A stretch of 64,000 nucleotides of DNA from Bradyrhizobium tropiciagri. Its GTDB lineage: Bacteria; Pseudomonadota; Alphaproteobacteria; Rhizobiales; Xanthobacteraceae. Below the pieces are notes generated by a model, which was given only the letters and a program-made list of their open reading frames with translations, had not been told where the DNA came from and searched no databases. How positions within the stretch are numbered: position 1 is the first letter of the stretch; the number at the start of each line of letters is the position of its first letter. The stretch spans positions 1-64,000 of the forward strand of contig NZ_LFLZ01000028.1 of NCBI RefSeq assembly GCF_001189845.1, given 5' to 3'. Of this stretch, positions 47,430-55,721 are shown piece after piece. Both the position numbers and the translations under genes were made by a program.

Positions 47430-48502
47430 TGGCAATGCTGGCCGAAGCACGGCAATGGTTCGAGCAATGGATCGGAGCGGTCGCAACTGCCGTTGACGGC
47501 GTCGCGGGCAGGTTCATGCGCCGGCGCAGCGTCGAGTTCGACGAGAATGGCGACGGCACGTTCACCGCCCGTCTCGCGGTGGCGAAGGATGGCTCGCCCC
47601 TGACGCCGGCGTCGTTCCGGCTCGATCACGACGCGCCGCAGCCTCCGCTGCCGGCGGACTGGAAGACGGCCCTCGATGGCAGCCGCATCGAGGTGCGATT
47701 GCGATCGGATCATGTCGTCAGCCGCGTGCTCGACTTCCCGAGTCAGGCGGCCGACTTCCTTGACGGGATGATCCGCGCGCAGGTCGACCGGCTGACGCCA
47801 TGGACCGCCGCCGATGCAGTCTTCGGCTGGGGTTCGCCGCAGCCGATTTCCAACGACCGCATCGAAGTCGCGTTCAGCGCCACCGCGGCGGCCAAGGTCG
47901 ATCCGTTGATCCGGATGGCCAGGATGCTCGGCGCCGCCTCCATTGCGGTCACGGCGCCGGCGGTCGGCAGCGACGGTACCCCGCAGCAGGTGACGCTGCT
48001 CGACCGATCGCTGCGCGGCCTCGCCGGACCTGCGGTGCCGCGGCTGCTGCGCATCGGCCTGGCCTCGACGGCGGCCGCGGCCGCGGTCTGCCTGCTGCTC
48101 AACATCTATGTCGGCGGCTGGCTGCAATCCGAGCAGGAGGACCTGCAACACCGCATCTCGCAGCGCCGTGCCGCGCTGCGTCTCGATGCCAATGGCGATA
48201 CGTCCGGCCTCGGCCTGCTGGCCAAGCGCAAGCAGACGACGCCGTCGAGCGTCATGGTTCTGGAAGCGATCTCGCGCGTGCTGCCCGACACGACCTATGT
48301 GACGGAGCTCCGCATCGAGGGCAACAAGGTGCAGGTGGTGGGGCTGACCCAGGATGCGCCGTCCCTGATCCGGCTGCTGGAGCAGTCGCCGCAATTCACC
48401 CGCGCGACGTTCTTCGCGCCGACGACCCGCGCCGCGAATGAATCGGCGGAGCGGTTCCACGTCGAGGCCAATATCTCTGCTTATTTTGGATCCGGCTCAT
48501 GA
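47429..48502 (+). CDS. gspL: T2SS inner-membrane assembly protein GspL
   Basis: A 357-residue bitopic inner-membrane protein that links GspE to the pseudopilus machinery. The N-terminal cytoplasmic half has an actin-like GspL/PilM-type fold (VEFDENGDGTFTARLAV). A single membrane helix lies near residue 215 (GLASTAAAAAVCLLLNIYV), followed by a periplasmic PilN-like domain (MVLEAISRVLPDTTYVTELRIEG). The ATG at 47429 overlaps the gspK stop; a GTG three bases earlier is equally possible. It overlaps gspM by four bases (ATGA). Confidence 0.87.
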   Translation: MAMLAEARQWFEQWIGAVATAVDGVAGRFMRRRSVEFDENGDGTFTARLAVAKDGSPLTPASFRLDHDAPQPPLPADWKTALDGSRIEVRLRSDHVVSRVLDFPSQAADFLDGMIRAQVDRLTPWTAADAVFGWGSPQPISNDRIEVAFSATAAAKVDPLIRMARMLGAASIAVTAPAVGSDGTPQQVTLLDRSLRGLAGPAVPRLLRIGLASTAAAAAVCLLLNIYVGGWLQSEQEDLQHRISQRRAALRLDANGDTSGLGLLAKRKQTTPSSVMVLEAISRVLPDTTYVTELRIEGNKVQVVGLTQDAPSLIRLLEQSPQFTRATFFAPTTRAANESAERFHVEANISAYFGSGS

Positions 48503-49059
48503 GCGCATCCCGATCGTTGACCGCCGTCAGCACCTCGCCACTGGTCGCGACCGCGAGCTATCTCGGTCTGTTCGTGCTGCTGCTCTTTGTCGTCATCTCG
48601 TCGCTCTCGGACATCATCGGCCTGCGCAGCGATGTCGCGGCGTCGGCCGGGATGCTGGAGCAGTTGGAGGGACGATCGAAGGCGAAGACCGCGCCCGGAG
48701 AGGCGGCCATGCCGACCGGTTCCGCCTATCTCGAAGGGGCGACCGTCACGGTCGCCGGCGCCACCCTGCTGCAGCGGGTGTCGGGCGCGGTGATCAAGGC
48801 CGGCGGCAATGTGCTGTCGACGCAGCTCGACGTGCCCAACGCGCCGGCCAAGGCCGGCTTCATCAGCATGGTGGCAAGCAGCGAGATCGAGCAGGCGCAA
48901 TTGCAGCAGGTGCTCTACGACCTCGAAGCCGGCATGCCGTTCCTGTTCATCGACCAACTGGTGGTGCAACCGGTTGCCGACGAAGCTGCCAAGGGCCGCG
49001 ATCCCGGCAAGTTGCGGGTGCTGCTTGGTGTCTCCGGACAATGGCGAGGAGCCAAATGA
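48499..49059 (+). CDS. gspM: T2SS assembly protein GspM
   Basis: A 186-residue inner-membrane protein with one N-terminal helix (LVATASYLGLFVLLLFVVISS), a short coiled-coil region (AASAGMLEQLEGRSKAK) and a periplasmic ferredoxin-like domain (ISMVASSEIEQAQLQQVLYDLE). It fits the GspM type II subfamily. It partners GspL and is encoded in overlap with it and with the next gene, each by four bases. Confidence 0.82.
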   Translation: MSASRSLTAVSTSPLVATASYLGLFVLLLFVVISSLSDIIGLRSDVAASAGMLEQLEGRSKAKTAPGEAAMPTGSAYLEGATVTVAGATLLQRVSGAVIKAGGNVLSTQLDVPNAPAKAGFISMVASSEIEQAQLQQVLYDLEAGMPFLFIDQLVVQPVADEAAKGRDPGKLRVLLGVSGQWRGAK

Positions 49060-49703
49060 TGCGACGCTATGCTGCGACCATCGTGCTGTTGGCGGTGTCG
49101 GTTCATGCCGCATTGGCTGCCGTGCCTGACCGGTCCGGCGATGCGCTCGATGCCGGGTTGCTCGACGAAACCCGCCTGGGTGGACCGGTGCTGAGTTCGC
49201 CGCCGGCCTCAGAGCCGGTGACGTCGGTCCGCGTGGCCCCTGCGCCGGCGCCGACGCCCCGGCCGCTCAGCGCCAATCCATTGTGGGGCATCCCGCTCAC
49301 CACGCTGTCCAACACCCGCGACCGCCCGGTGTTCTCGCCGTCGCGGCGGCCGCCGCCTGTCGCCGTTGCGGAGCCGGAGGTCAGCAAGCCGCCGCCGCCA
49401 CCGCCGCGCAAGGTCGCGACCGAGCCGCCGCCGCTGTCGCTGGTCGGCACCATCTCCGGAGATGATGAAAGCTTCGGGATCTTTCTCGATCAATCGAACA
49501 AGACTGCACTGCGGCTGAGGATCGGCGACGATTTCCAGGGCTGGAAGCTGCGAACCATCAAGGCGCGCGAAGCCACGATGGAGAAAGACGAGCATGGCGC
49601 GGTGCTCACACTGCCGCAGCCCGGCGGTGATGAGAGCGGCGAGGCTCGCCTCGTTCCGGTCAGCACCGAGCGGAAGCCATTGGCCGCGCGGATCCAGAGG
49701 TGA
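49056..49703 (+). CDS. GspC-like periplasmic T2SS component
   Basis: A 215-residue protein with a signal peptide (RRYAATIVLLAVSVHAALA), a Pro-rich linker (residues about 55-130, with PPPPPPR), and an HR-type domain (LSLVGTISGDDESFGIFLD, LRLRIGDDFQGWKLRTI). This resembles the GspC homology region that contacts the secretin. No separate GspC is encoded, so this protein probably does that job. Automated annotation might call it GspN. It is the last gene of the operon and overlaps gspM by four bases. Confidence 0.75.
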   Translation: MMRRYAATIVLLAVSVHAALAAVPDRSGDALDAGLLDETRLGGPVLSSPPASEPVTSVRVAPAPAPTPRPLSANPLWGIPLTTLSNTRDRPVFSPSRRPPPVAVAEPEVSKPPPPPPRKVATEPPPLSLVGTISGDDESFGIFLDQSNKTALRLRIGDDFQGWKLRTIKAREATMEKDEHGAVLTLPQPGGDESGEARLVPVSTERKPLAARIQR

Positions 49704-49710
49704 TTGCGCG

Positions 49711-50202
49711 CTAATTCAACGCGAGCCAGTTTTGAAGGGCCGGCGTCAGGAGAAGCCCGAGCGCAAGAAACGGGCCGAACGGAATCGACGTCTGGCGCTT
49801 CATCTCGTGTCCTGCGAGTTGCAGGCCGCCGGCCACACCAAGTGCCGCGAGCGCCGCGATCAGCAGCAGGGTCGGAATCCCCGACGCGCCGACCCAGATC
49901 GCCGCTGCTGCAAGAAACTTGACGTCGCCAAGTCCCAACCCGTCCACGTGCCGTAGCGCAAAGTAAAGGCGCTGCAACAGCCAGAACACGATGCCGACGA
50001 GGGCGGCGATCGCCATCGCAGTGAGCGCGGCCGTCGTGCCGTCAGTGATGACGGCGTTGGCAAGCCCGAGCGCTGCGATCGTAAGATTCAGCCAGTCGGG
50101 AATGATGCCGTGACGAAGATCGATCAGCGCAACGCTGCAGCAGAGCACGCAGAGCGCGCCGTAAGATGCAATGAAATAAAGAGCTTCGTGATCAATCTGC
50201 AT
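49711..50202 (-). CDS. Prepilin peptidase (A24, short form)
   Basis: An aspartic membrane protease that removes the leader peptides of pseudopilins. The 163-residue protein starts MQIDHEALYF and has about five hydrophobic segments. It has the two catalytic aspartate motifs, one in ALIDLRHGIIPD and the other in GLGLGDVKF. It lacks the N-terminal methylase domain of full-length PilD and resembles the shorter CpaA form. It converges on the T2SS operon, eight bases from its end. A longer frame to 50247 adds an unlikely N-terminus. Confidence 0.88.
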   Translation of the reverse strand: MQIDHEALYFIASYGALCVLCCSVALIDLRHGIIPDWLNLTIAALGLANAVITDGTTAALTAMAIAALVGIVFWLLQRLYFALRHVDGLGLGDVKFLAAAAIWVGASGIPTLLLIAALAALGVAGGLQLAGHEMKRQTSIPFGPFLALGLLLTPALQNWLALN

Positions 50203-50445
50203 GGTGACGGGACAAGTGTGACGCGTGAACACATTGTGTTGCAACAACTCGCGCGCGTTGAACAGTGCATTTTCATCGATCGGCAGCCGCGTGAGGCGCT
50301 TGCGGGATTGTGATCGTCATCACCGATGACGAAACAGAAAAGATGCGACAAAAAGTCTGCGCTGTCACAAATCCGCATAGGATACCGACAATAGTTCGCT
50401 CCGCTACGTGCCGCGAGCCCTTCGCGGCAGATGAGTGGGTTGCCT

Positions 50446-51231
50446 ATGTACAAGATGCGAGTGGCGGCGTGCCTGGCTTTGCTGGCAGCGTCGGCAAACG
50501 TGCGCGCCGCGAATGCGGGCGCTCTCGAGGACGGCGCCGAGCGTTATCGGCCGTACCTGATCGAGGGCGTTGGCAGCGCGCTGGCGGGCGCGCGTGCGTT
50601 GCGTGAACGCGCCGCTGCTGCGGATTTGCCCGGTGCAAAGAAGGCCTGGTTGTCGGCGCGCGCCGGCTGGGAGCGCTCGGAAGTGTTCACCGCGGGCTTC
50701 GTGCCCGAGCTCGATGCGCAGATCGACGCCTGGCCGAACGCGGACAGCGGGTTTCATGCCATCGAGGCCAAGCTGTTCGGCGCTGCGAGCACTGACGTTG
50801 CGACCGATGCGACGGGGCTCGTCGAGCATCTGAATGACCTTCACGGCAAGATCAAGGACATCAAGCTGACGCCGCAGGGGCTGCTGGACGGCACGGCGCG
50901 GCTCGCCTACGAAGTCGGCGAGAGCAAGGCCGATGGCGGCGAGTCGCGCATCAGCGGCACCTCGCTGGACGATATGCGCAACAATATCGCCGGCATCGAC
51001 TTCGCCTATCACACGATTTTCTCTGCCGCGCTCAACACGGTGGACGGCAAGCTCGACGAGATGGTGACGAACCGCATCGAGCAGCTGCAGGCGATCGTCG
51101 CCACGCCCGACCTGCCTCACGTCAATATCGCCGATCTGCGCCGGACCAGCGAAGAGCTGGTCGTCGCGTTGCAGAGCGCCTCGGCAAAGCTCGGGCTGCA
51201 GCGCCCGACCCTGGAGGCGCAGGCGCGATGA
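50446..51231 (+). CDS. Imelysin-like (EfeM/EfeO, M75) periplasmic protein
   Basis: A 261-residue exported protein with a signal peptide (ACLALLAASANVRA) and an imelysin-type helical bundle with the GxHxxE-like motif SGFHAIE at residues 101-107. Members bind or take up iron in the periplasm; some are called peptidase M75 without proof of activity. The stop overlaps the start of the di-haem protein gene by four bases (ATGA), so they form one unit. The start is either ATG 50446 or 50455. Positions 50203-50445 hold the divergent promoters and a CTGTCAC motif with an AAAT spacer near 50378. Confidence 0.8.
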   Translation: MYKMRVAACLALLAASANVRAANAGALEDGAERYRPYLIEGVGSALAGARALRERAAAADLPGAKKAWLSARAGWERSEVFTAGFVPELDAQIDAWPNADSGFHAIEAKLFGAASTDVATDATGLVEHLNDLHGKIKDIKLTPQGLLDGTARLAYEVGESKADGGESRISGTSLDDMRNNIAGIDFAYHTIFSAALNTVDGKLDEMVTNRIEQLQAIVATPDLPHVNIADLRRTSEELVVALQSASAKLGLQRPTLEAQAR

Positions 51232-52604
51232 CATCGCTTCACCGGCGTCTGGCTGCGCTGCTCGCCGGTGTGATCACCGTTGCGCTGCACGGGCATGCGG
51301 TGGCGTTTCCGGTCGACGGCGACAAGACCGTGCTGCCGGTCGCGACCGAGCTGAACGAGGATGCGCTCGACAAGCCGCGCGAGGTGTTCCAGTCGGAGCG
51401 GACCGGAGCCAAGTCGTATCTGGTCAATCTCGGCGATCTCGCCTTCAACTCGCCGGGGCTGCTTGGCGAGGTGGCGCGGCAGGCCGGCGTGAGCTGCGGC
51501 ACCTGCCACGTCAACGGCGCCAACAACGCAAAATTCTTCATGCCGAAGATGTCGAGCCGGCCCGGCACGTTCGATACCACCGGCCCGCTGTTCAATCCGA
51601 AGGCCAACAACCTGGCGTTCGATCCGGTGCGGATTCCGAGCCTGCGCGGCGCGCGCTACCTTGCGCCCTACGGCGCCGACGGCCGGTTCGCTTCGCTGCG
51701 CGACTTCGTCCACAACGTCATCACCAGCGAGTTCGCCGGACCCGAGCCGTCGCCGGCAACGCTCGATGCGATCGTTGCCTATCTTCACGATATCGACTTC
51801 CTGCCCAATCCGAGCCTCGGTCCCGCCGGGCGGCTGGCCGGCAAGATCACCGATGCGGAGCGCCGCGGCGAAGCGCTGTTCGCAAAGCCGTTCCAGCACG
51901 ATCCTGCACTGAGCTGCGCGGGGTGCCACGTTCCGTCGTCCGGCTTTGTCGATCACCAGCAGCACGATGTCGGTTCGGGCGGACTGTTCAAGACGCCGAC
52001 GTTGCGCAACGCCGACTTCAACGCGCCGTACTTCCACGACGGCCGGTTCGATAATTACAACCAGGTGGTCGACTATTTCGACCGGACCTTTCAGCTCGAG
52101 CTCTCGGCGCAGGACAAGGGCGACCTCGTCGCCTACCTCACGGCCGTCGGCGATGGCGTGCAGCCTTATGAACGCGACGGCGCCGGTGCGACGCTGAAGG
52201 AGATCAACGATTTCTCGACGGTGCTCGCGACCGCGATTCCTGCCGGGGACAAGGACGTTGTCGCGCTGGCGGTCGATACGATCGGCCGCGAGCTGCGCGA
52301 ATTGACCGAGCAATATCCCGATCGCAAGAACACCAGCGTGTCGGGCGGCGAGCAGCAGCGTGTGCTTGCGCGCAACGGGCTGAAGGAGCTCGTGCTGACG
52401 CTGCGGCGAATCGAGATGGCCGTTGCAACGGGGCGCAATGCGGACGCTGCGACCGAGTTCAGGAATTATCGCAACCTGATGGCTGCTGCGGTGCCTGCGT
52501 TGTTGGCCAGCGCCGAGCCGTGGTCGCTGTTCAATCAAGGCGTGCATGACCAGCATTACGCTGCACTTCGCGAGGTGATGCGATCGAGGCACGGTTCGCA
52601 TTGA
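51228..52604 (+). CDS. Di-haem cytochrome c peroxidase-like protein (copy 1)
   Basis: A 458-residue periplasmic protein with a signal peptide ending VAF and two haem c attachment sites, CGTCH (residues 90-94) and CAGCH (231-235). Other motifs are LRGARYLAPYGADGR, NAPYFHDGRFDNY and VAYLTAVGDG. It belongs to the MauG/CcpA superfamily, whose members reduce peroxide or oxidise protein or other substrates. Length and spacing match copy 2 at 55722-57155, so the two are paralogues. Coupled translation with the imelysin gene suggests a shared role, perhaps in metal handling. Confidence 0.85.
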   Translation: MTSLHRRLAALLAGVITVALHGHAVAFPVDGDKTVLPVATELNEDALDKPREVFQSERTGAKSYLVNLGDLAFNSPGLLGEVARQAGVSCGTCHVNGANNAKFFMPKMSSRPGTFDTTGPLFNPKANNLAFDPVRIPSLRGARYLAPYGADGRFASLRDFVHNVITSEFAGPEPSPATLDAIVAYLHDIDFLPNPSLGPAGRLAGKITDAERRGEALFAKPFQHDPALSCAGCHVPSSGFVDHQQHDVGSGGLFKTPTLRNADFNAPYFHDGRFDNYNQVVDYFDRTFQLELSAQDKGDLVAYLTAVGDGVQPYERDGAGATLKEINDFSTVLATAIPAGDKDVVALAVDTIGRELRELTEQYPDRKNTSVSGGEQQRVLARNGLKELVLTLRRIEMAVATGRNADAATEFRNYRNLMAAAVPALLASAEPWSLFNQGVHDQHYAALREVMRSRHGSH

Positions 52605-52842
52605 TTGACTTGTATTGTAGTGCAGTCGCGCAACACGCTGTTGCGTGCATTGCTTCGTCAATTTTCGATCTTCAGTTGAAGAGTCGAATCGTGGAGATGC
52701 AGCGTGCGGCGGCAGATGTCTTCACAGAAAATCTTTGAACGTTTCGAAATTTCTCGCGCGCTTTCACGTAAGCGAAAAGCATGCGTCATACTGTCGCACT
52801 AAGCAGGGCGTGTTGCTAACCGCAAACACCCTGAGGTCGACA

Positions 52843-54891
52843 ATGAGTTTGAATTACAAAAAGCACTGGCGAACCAGCACCGCGCTCTGCATCGCGTCAT
52901 CGGTGCTCGTCGCAACAGCCGCATATGCCGCTCACTATCCGGGCGGTCGCAGTGATTGGGACAAGCGTTCGCATCACAATCACCAGGCGCACGAAGAGGG
53001 CGATCGTGCGAAGCATGATCACGGCGACAAGGATCACGACAAGGGCAAGACGGCGTCGCCGATCAAGCACGTCATCATTCTGATCGGCGAGAACCGCGGT
53101 CTCGATCACACCTTCGGGATCTACAAGCCGAAGGGCAAGGGGCAGACCATCTCCAACCTGTTGTCGAAGGGCATCGTCAACGAGGACGGGACGCCGGGAC
53201 CGAACTTCGCGCAGGCGCAGCAGGCCTCGGTGGCTGGCCAGCCGTTGTACTACATCGGTGCGCCGGCGATTTCGAAGTCGCCCTACAACGCGACCAATTT
53301 GATGCCGCAGCCGAACACCAACGGCACGCCGACGGCGCAGAGCGACGCGGCGCCCCCGTTCAAGACGATCACCGAGGCCAGCGTCGAGAAGGACATGGAC
53401 CCGGCCGATCTCGACATCCTCACCACCGGCTTCAGCGGCCTGCCGACCGGTGTGCTGGATACCCGCGTTCCCGGCGCCGGCGGTCTGAACGGACCGTTCC
53501 CGCTGCAGGGTGAGCAGATCAGCGACGACGATTACACGGGCGACTCGACCCATCGCTTCTATCAGGATTGGCAGCAGGAAGACTGCAGCGCCGCCAACGC
53601 CACCAAGAAGAACAATTCGGGCTGCCTGAACGACCTGTTCCCGTTCGTGATGGCGACCTATTCGGCGTCGAACAAGAGCATGGCCAACTCGATGGGCTTC
53701 TACAACGCCCAGCAGGGTCAGGCCCCGGTCCTGAAGATGCTCGCCGACCGCTTCACCCTGAGCGACAATTTCCACCAGTCGTTCCATGGCGGCACCGGCG
53801 CGAACCACTTCATGCTCGGCACCGGCGACGCGGCCTTCTGGAGCGACGGCAAGGGCAATCCGGTGACGCCGCCGGCGAACCTGATCGCCAACCCGAACCC
53901 GGTCACGGGCTCGGTCAACCGCTACACCGTCGACGGCAACTGGAGCAACTGTTCGGATGTGTTCCAGCCCGGCGTGAAGCCGATCGTCACCTATCTCAAC
54001 AATCTGCCGTACGCGGCGGAGCCGAACTGCAAGCCCAACCACTACTACATGCTCAATAACGTCAATCCGGGCTATCTGCCGAACGGCGCGCTGTCGGGCG
54101 GTAACAACGTTCCGCCGTCGTCGGTTCGCACGATCGGCGATGCGCTGATGGAGAAGAACATCTCCTGGGCGTTCTATGGTGGCGCGTTCAACGACGCCGT
54201 GGCGCTTGCCAATGCCGCGGTTGCCGCCAATCCGTCGAACCCCAACCTTGGCGCCGCTGCGCTCGCCGATCCGGCGCACGCTCTCGGCGTTGCCTACTGC
54301 CAGATCTGCAATCCGTTCCAGTATGCGACCTCGATCATGGCCAACCCGGCCGTGCGTCAGGCTCACATGAAGGACACTGCCGATCTGATCACGGCGATCC
54401 AGAACAACAAGCTGCCTGCGGTGTCGTTCGGCAAGCCGGACGGTCTGCTCGACGGTCACCCGCAGAGCTCGAAGGTTGATCTGTTCGAGGCCTATGTCCT
54501 GAACGTGCTCAACGCGCTGGAGAACAATCCGGAGCTGAAGGCTGACACCGCGGTCTTCATCACCTGGGACGAGGCCGGCGGCTACTGGGACTCCGGTTAC
54601 CAGCAGTCGATCGACTTCTTCGGCGACGGACCGCGCATTCCGACCCTGATCCTCTCGCCCTATTCGACGGGCGGCAAGGTCAATCACAACTACGCCGACC
54701 ACGTTTCGCTGCTGAAGTTCATCGAACGCAACTGGGGCCTCCAGCCGCTGACGAACCGCAGCCGCGACAACCTGCCGAACCCGAGCTACTCGAAGAACAA
54801 CGAGTACGTCCCGACCAACAGCCCGGCGCTGTCTGACCTGTTCGACGCGTTCGACTTCAGCAAGCCGGTCAATTTGTCCTACACCGAGTGA
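52843..54891 (+). CDS. Secreted phosphoesterase, PF04185 type (copy 1)
   Basis: A 682-residue exported enzyme of the acid phosphatase/phospholipase C superfamily. A signal peptide (about 1-29) is followed by a His/Asp-rich stretch of about 30 residues (41-70) likely to bind metal, and then the nucleophile region ENRGLDHTFG at 83-92. Later metal motifs include SFHGGTGANHF, ITWDEAGGYWD and NYADHVSLL. It hydrolyses phosphate esters, with the substrate unknown. It is a strong candidate T2SS substrate. The ATG at 52843 has GAGGTC upstream. The upstream gap 52605-52842 holds GCGTCAT and CTGTCGC, half Pho-box-like words near 52785-52796. Confidence 0.87.
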   Translation: MSLNYKKHWRTSTALCIASSVLVATAAYAAHYPGGRSDWDKRSHHNHQAHEEGDRAKHDHGDKDHDKGKTASPIKHVIILIGENRGLDHTFGIYKPKGKGQTISNLLSKGIVNEDGTPGPNFAQAQQASVAGQPLYYIGAPAISKSPYNATNLMPQPNTNGTPTAQSDAAPPFKTITEASVEKDMDPADLDILTTGFSGLPTGVLDTRVPGAGGLNGPFPLQGEQISDDDYTGDSTHRFYQDWQQEDCSAANATKKNNSGCLNDLFPFVMATYSASNKSMANSMGFYNAQQGQAPVLKMLADRFTLSDNFHQSFHGGTGANHFMLGTGDAAFWSDGKGNPVTPPANLIANPNPVTGSVNRYTVDGNWSNCSDVFQPGVKPIVTYLNNLPYAAEPNCKPNHYYMLNNVNPGYLPNGALSGGNNVPPSSVRTIGDALMEKNISWAFYGGAFNDAVALANAAVAANPSNPNLGAAALADPAHALGVAYCQICNPFQYATSIMANPAVRQAHMKDTADLITAIQNNKLPAVSFGKPDGLLDGHPQSSKVDLFEAYVLNVLNALENNPELKADTAVFITWDEAGGYWDSGYQQSIDFFGDGPRIPTLILSPYSTGGKVNHNYADHVSLLKFIERNWGLQPLTNRSRDNLPNPSYSKNNEYVPTNSPALSDLFDAFDFSKPVNLSYTE

Positions 54892-54943
54892 TCGAGCTCT
54901 CGTCCTGGACGAGGTCTTGAATCCATCCAAGAATCCATCCAAG

Positions 54944-54990
54944 GCCGGCGCCGATCGAACCTTTGGTTTGGTCGGCGCCGTCATGTTTTG
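54944..54990 (+). terminator. Probable terminator after the phosphoesterase
   Basis: GGCGCCGATC and GGTCGGCGCC form a strong stem around a loop, followed by gtcatgttttg. It lies about 55 bases after the phosphoesterase stop. A perfect 12-base tandem duplication (aatccatccaag twice, about 54919-54942) lies just before it. Confidence 0.55.
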
Positions 54991-55023
54991 CCTGCCCATC
55001 AGCCGAACGACCGGGGATATGCG

Positions 55024-55710
55024 ATGACGCGCAGCGAGAGGACGTGCAAGGGACGCAGACGCGCGGCGGCCTATCTGTTTGTCGCCGCCATCCTGGCCGC
55101 TGCGCCGATGCCGGCCACGGCGCAGCAATTCTCCGCCGACCTCGTCGCGCGGAAGGACGATACGGCAACGGTCATAGGAACGCTGCGGGTCTCGGGCGGA
55201 AAAGCGCGCATCGAGGCGACTGCGCTGCCCGACGGCTTCTTCCTGATCGATGCGGCCAGATCCGCCGCCTATTTCGTGCGGCCGGCCGCATATGTCTACA
55301 TGAATGCGATGCAATCGAGCCCGCTCACCCAGCTGTTCGTGCCGGTCGATCCCGACGATCCGTGCCGGCAATGGCTGGCGATGGCGCAGCTATCTGCGAC
55401 GGTCGATCTTTCGACCTGGCACTGCCAGCACGATGGACAGGAAGCAATCGCGGGACGCAGCACCGAAATCTATCGAATCGCCGGACCGCCCGGTTTGAGC
55501 TTTACCGGCTGGATCGACCGCGCGCGCAGCTTTCCGGTGCAGATCAAGACCGTGGACGGGACGGTGATATCAGCCGATCACATTCGGGACGAGCCCCAGC
55601 CGGCGCAAAGCTTCGAAATTCCCGCGGGTCTGCGCAAGTTCGATCCGCAAGCACTGATCCGCCGGATCCAGCAGAGCGACGTATGGGTCGAGCCGCCGGC
55701 GTCGCAGTGA
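55024..55710 (+). CDS. Small secreted beta-rich protein, function unknown
   Basis: A 228-residue protein with a basic N-terminus, a signal peptide (AAYLFVAAILAAAPMPATA) and a beta-rich body (FSADLVARKDDTATVIGTLRV and WIDRARSFPVQIKTVDG). It loosely resembles LolA-like or DUF4412 exported proteins; function not known. It lies between the two cytochrome/phosphoesterase pairs. The ATG at 55024 fits the signal peptide; a longer start at 54988 is less likely. It converges with the second di-haem gene. Confidence 0.65.
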   Translation: MTRSERTCKGRRRAAAYLFVAAILAAAPMPATAQQFSADLVARKDDTATVIGTLRVSGGKARIEATALPDGFFLIDAARSAAYFVRPAAYVYMNAMQSSPLTQLFVPVDPDDPCRQWLAMAQLSATVDLSTWHCQHDGQEAIAGRSTEIYRIAGPPGLSFTGWIDRARSFPVQIKTVDGTVISADHIRDEPQPAQSFEIPAGLRKFDPQALIRRIQQSDVWVEPPASQ

Positions 55711-55721
55711 TGGGCCGCGCG

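Noticed and set aside
52897..55371. An 824-codon minus-strand ORF opposite the first phosphoesterase
   Set aside because: Antisense shadow with no motif; the phosphoesterase is clear.
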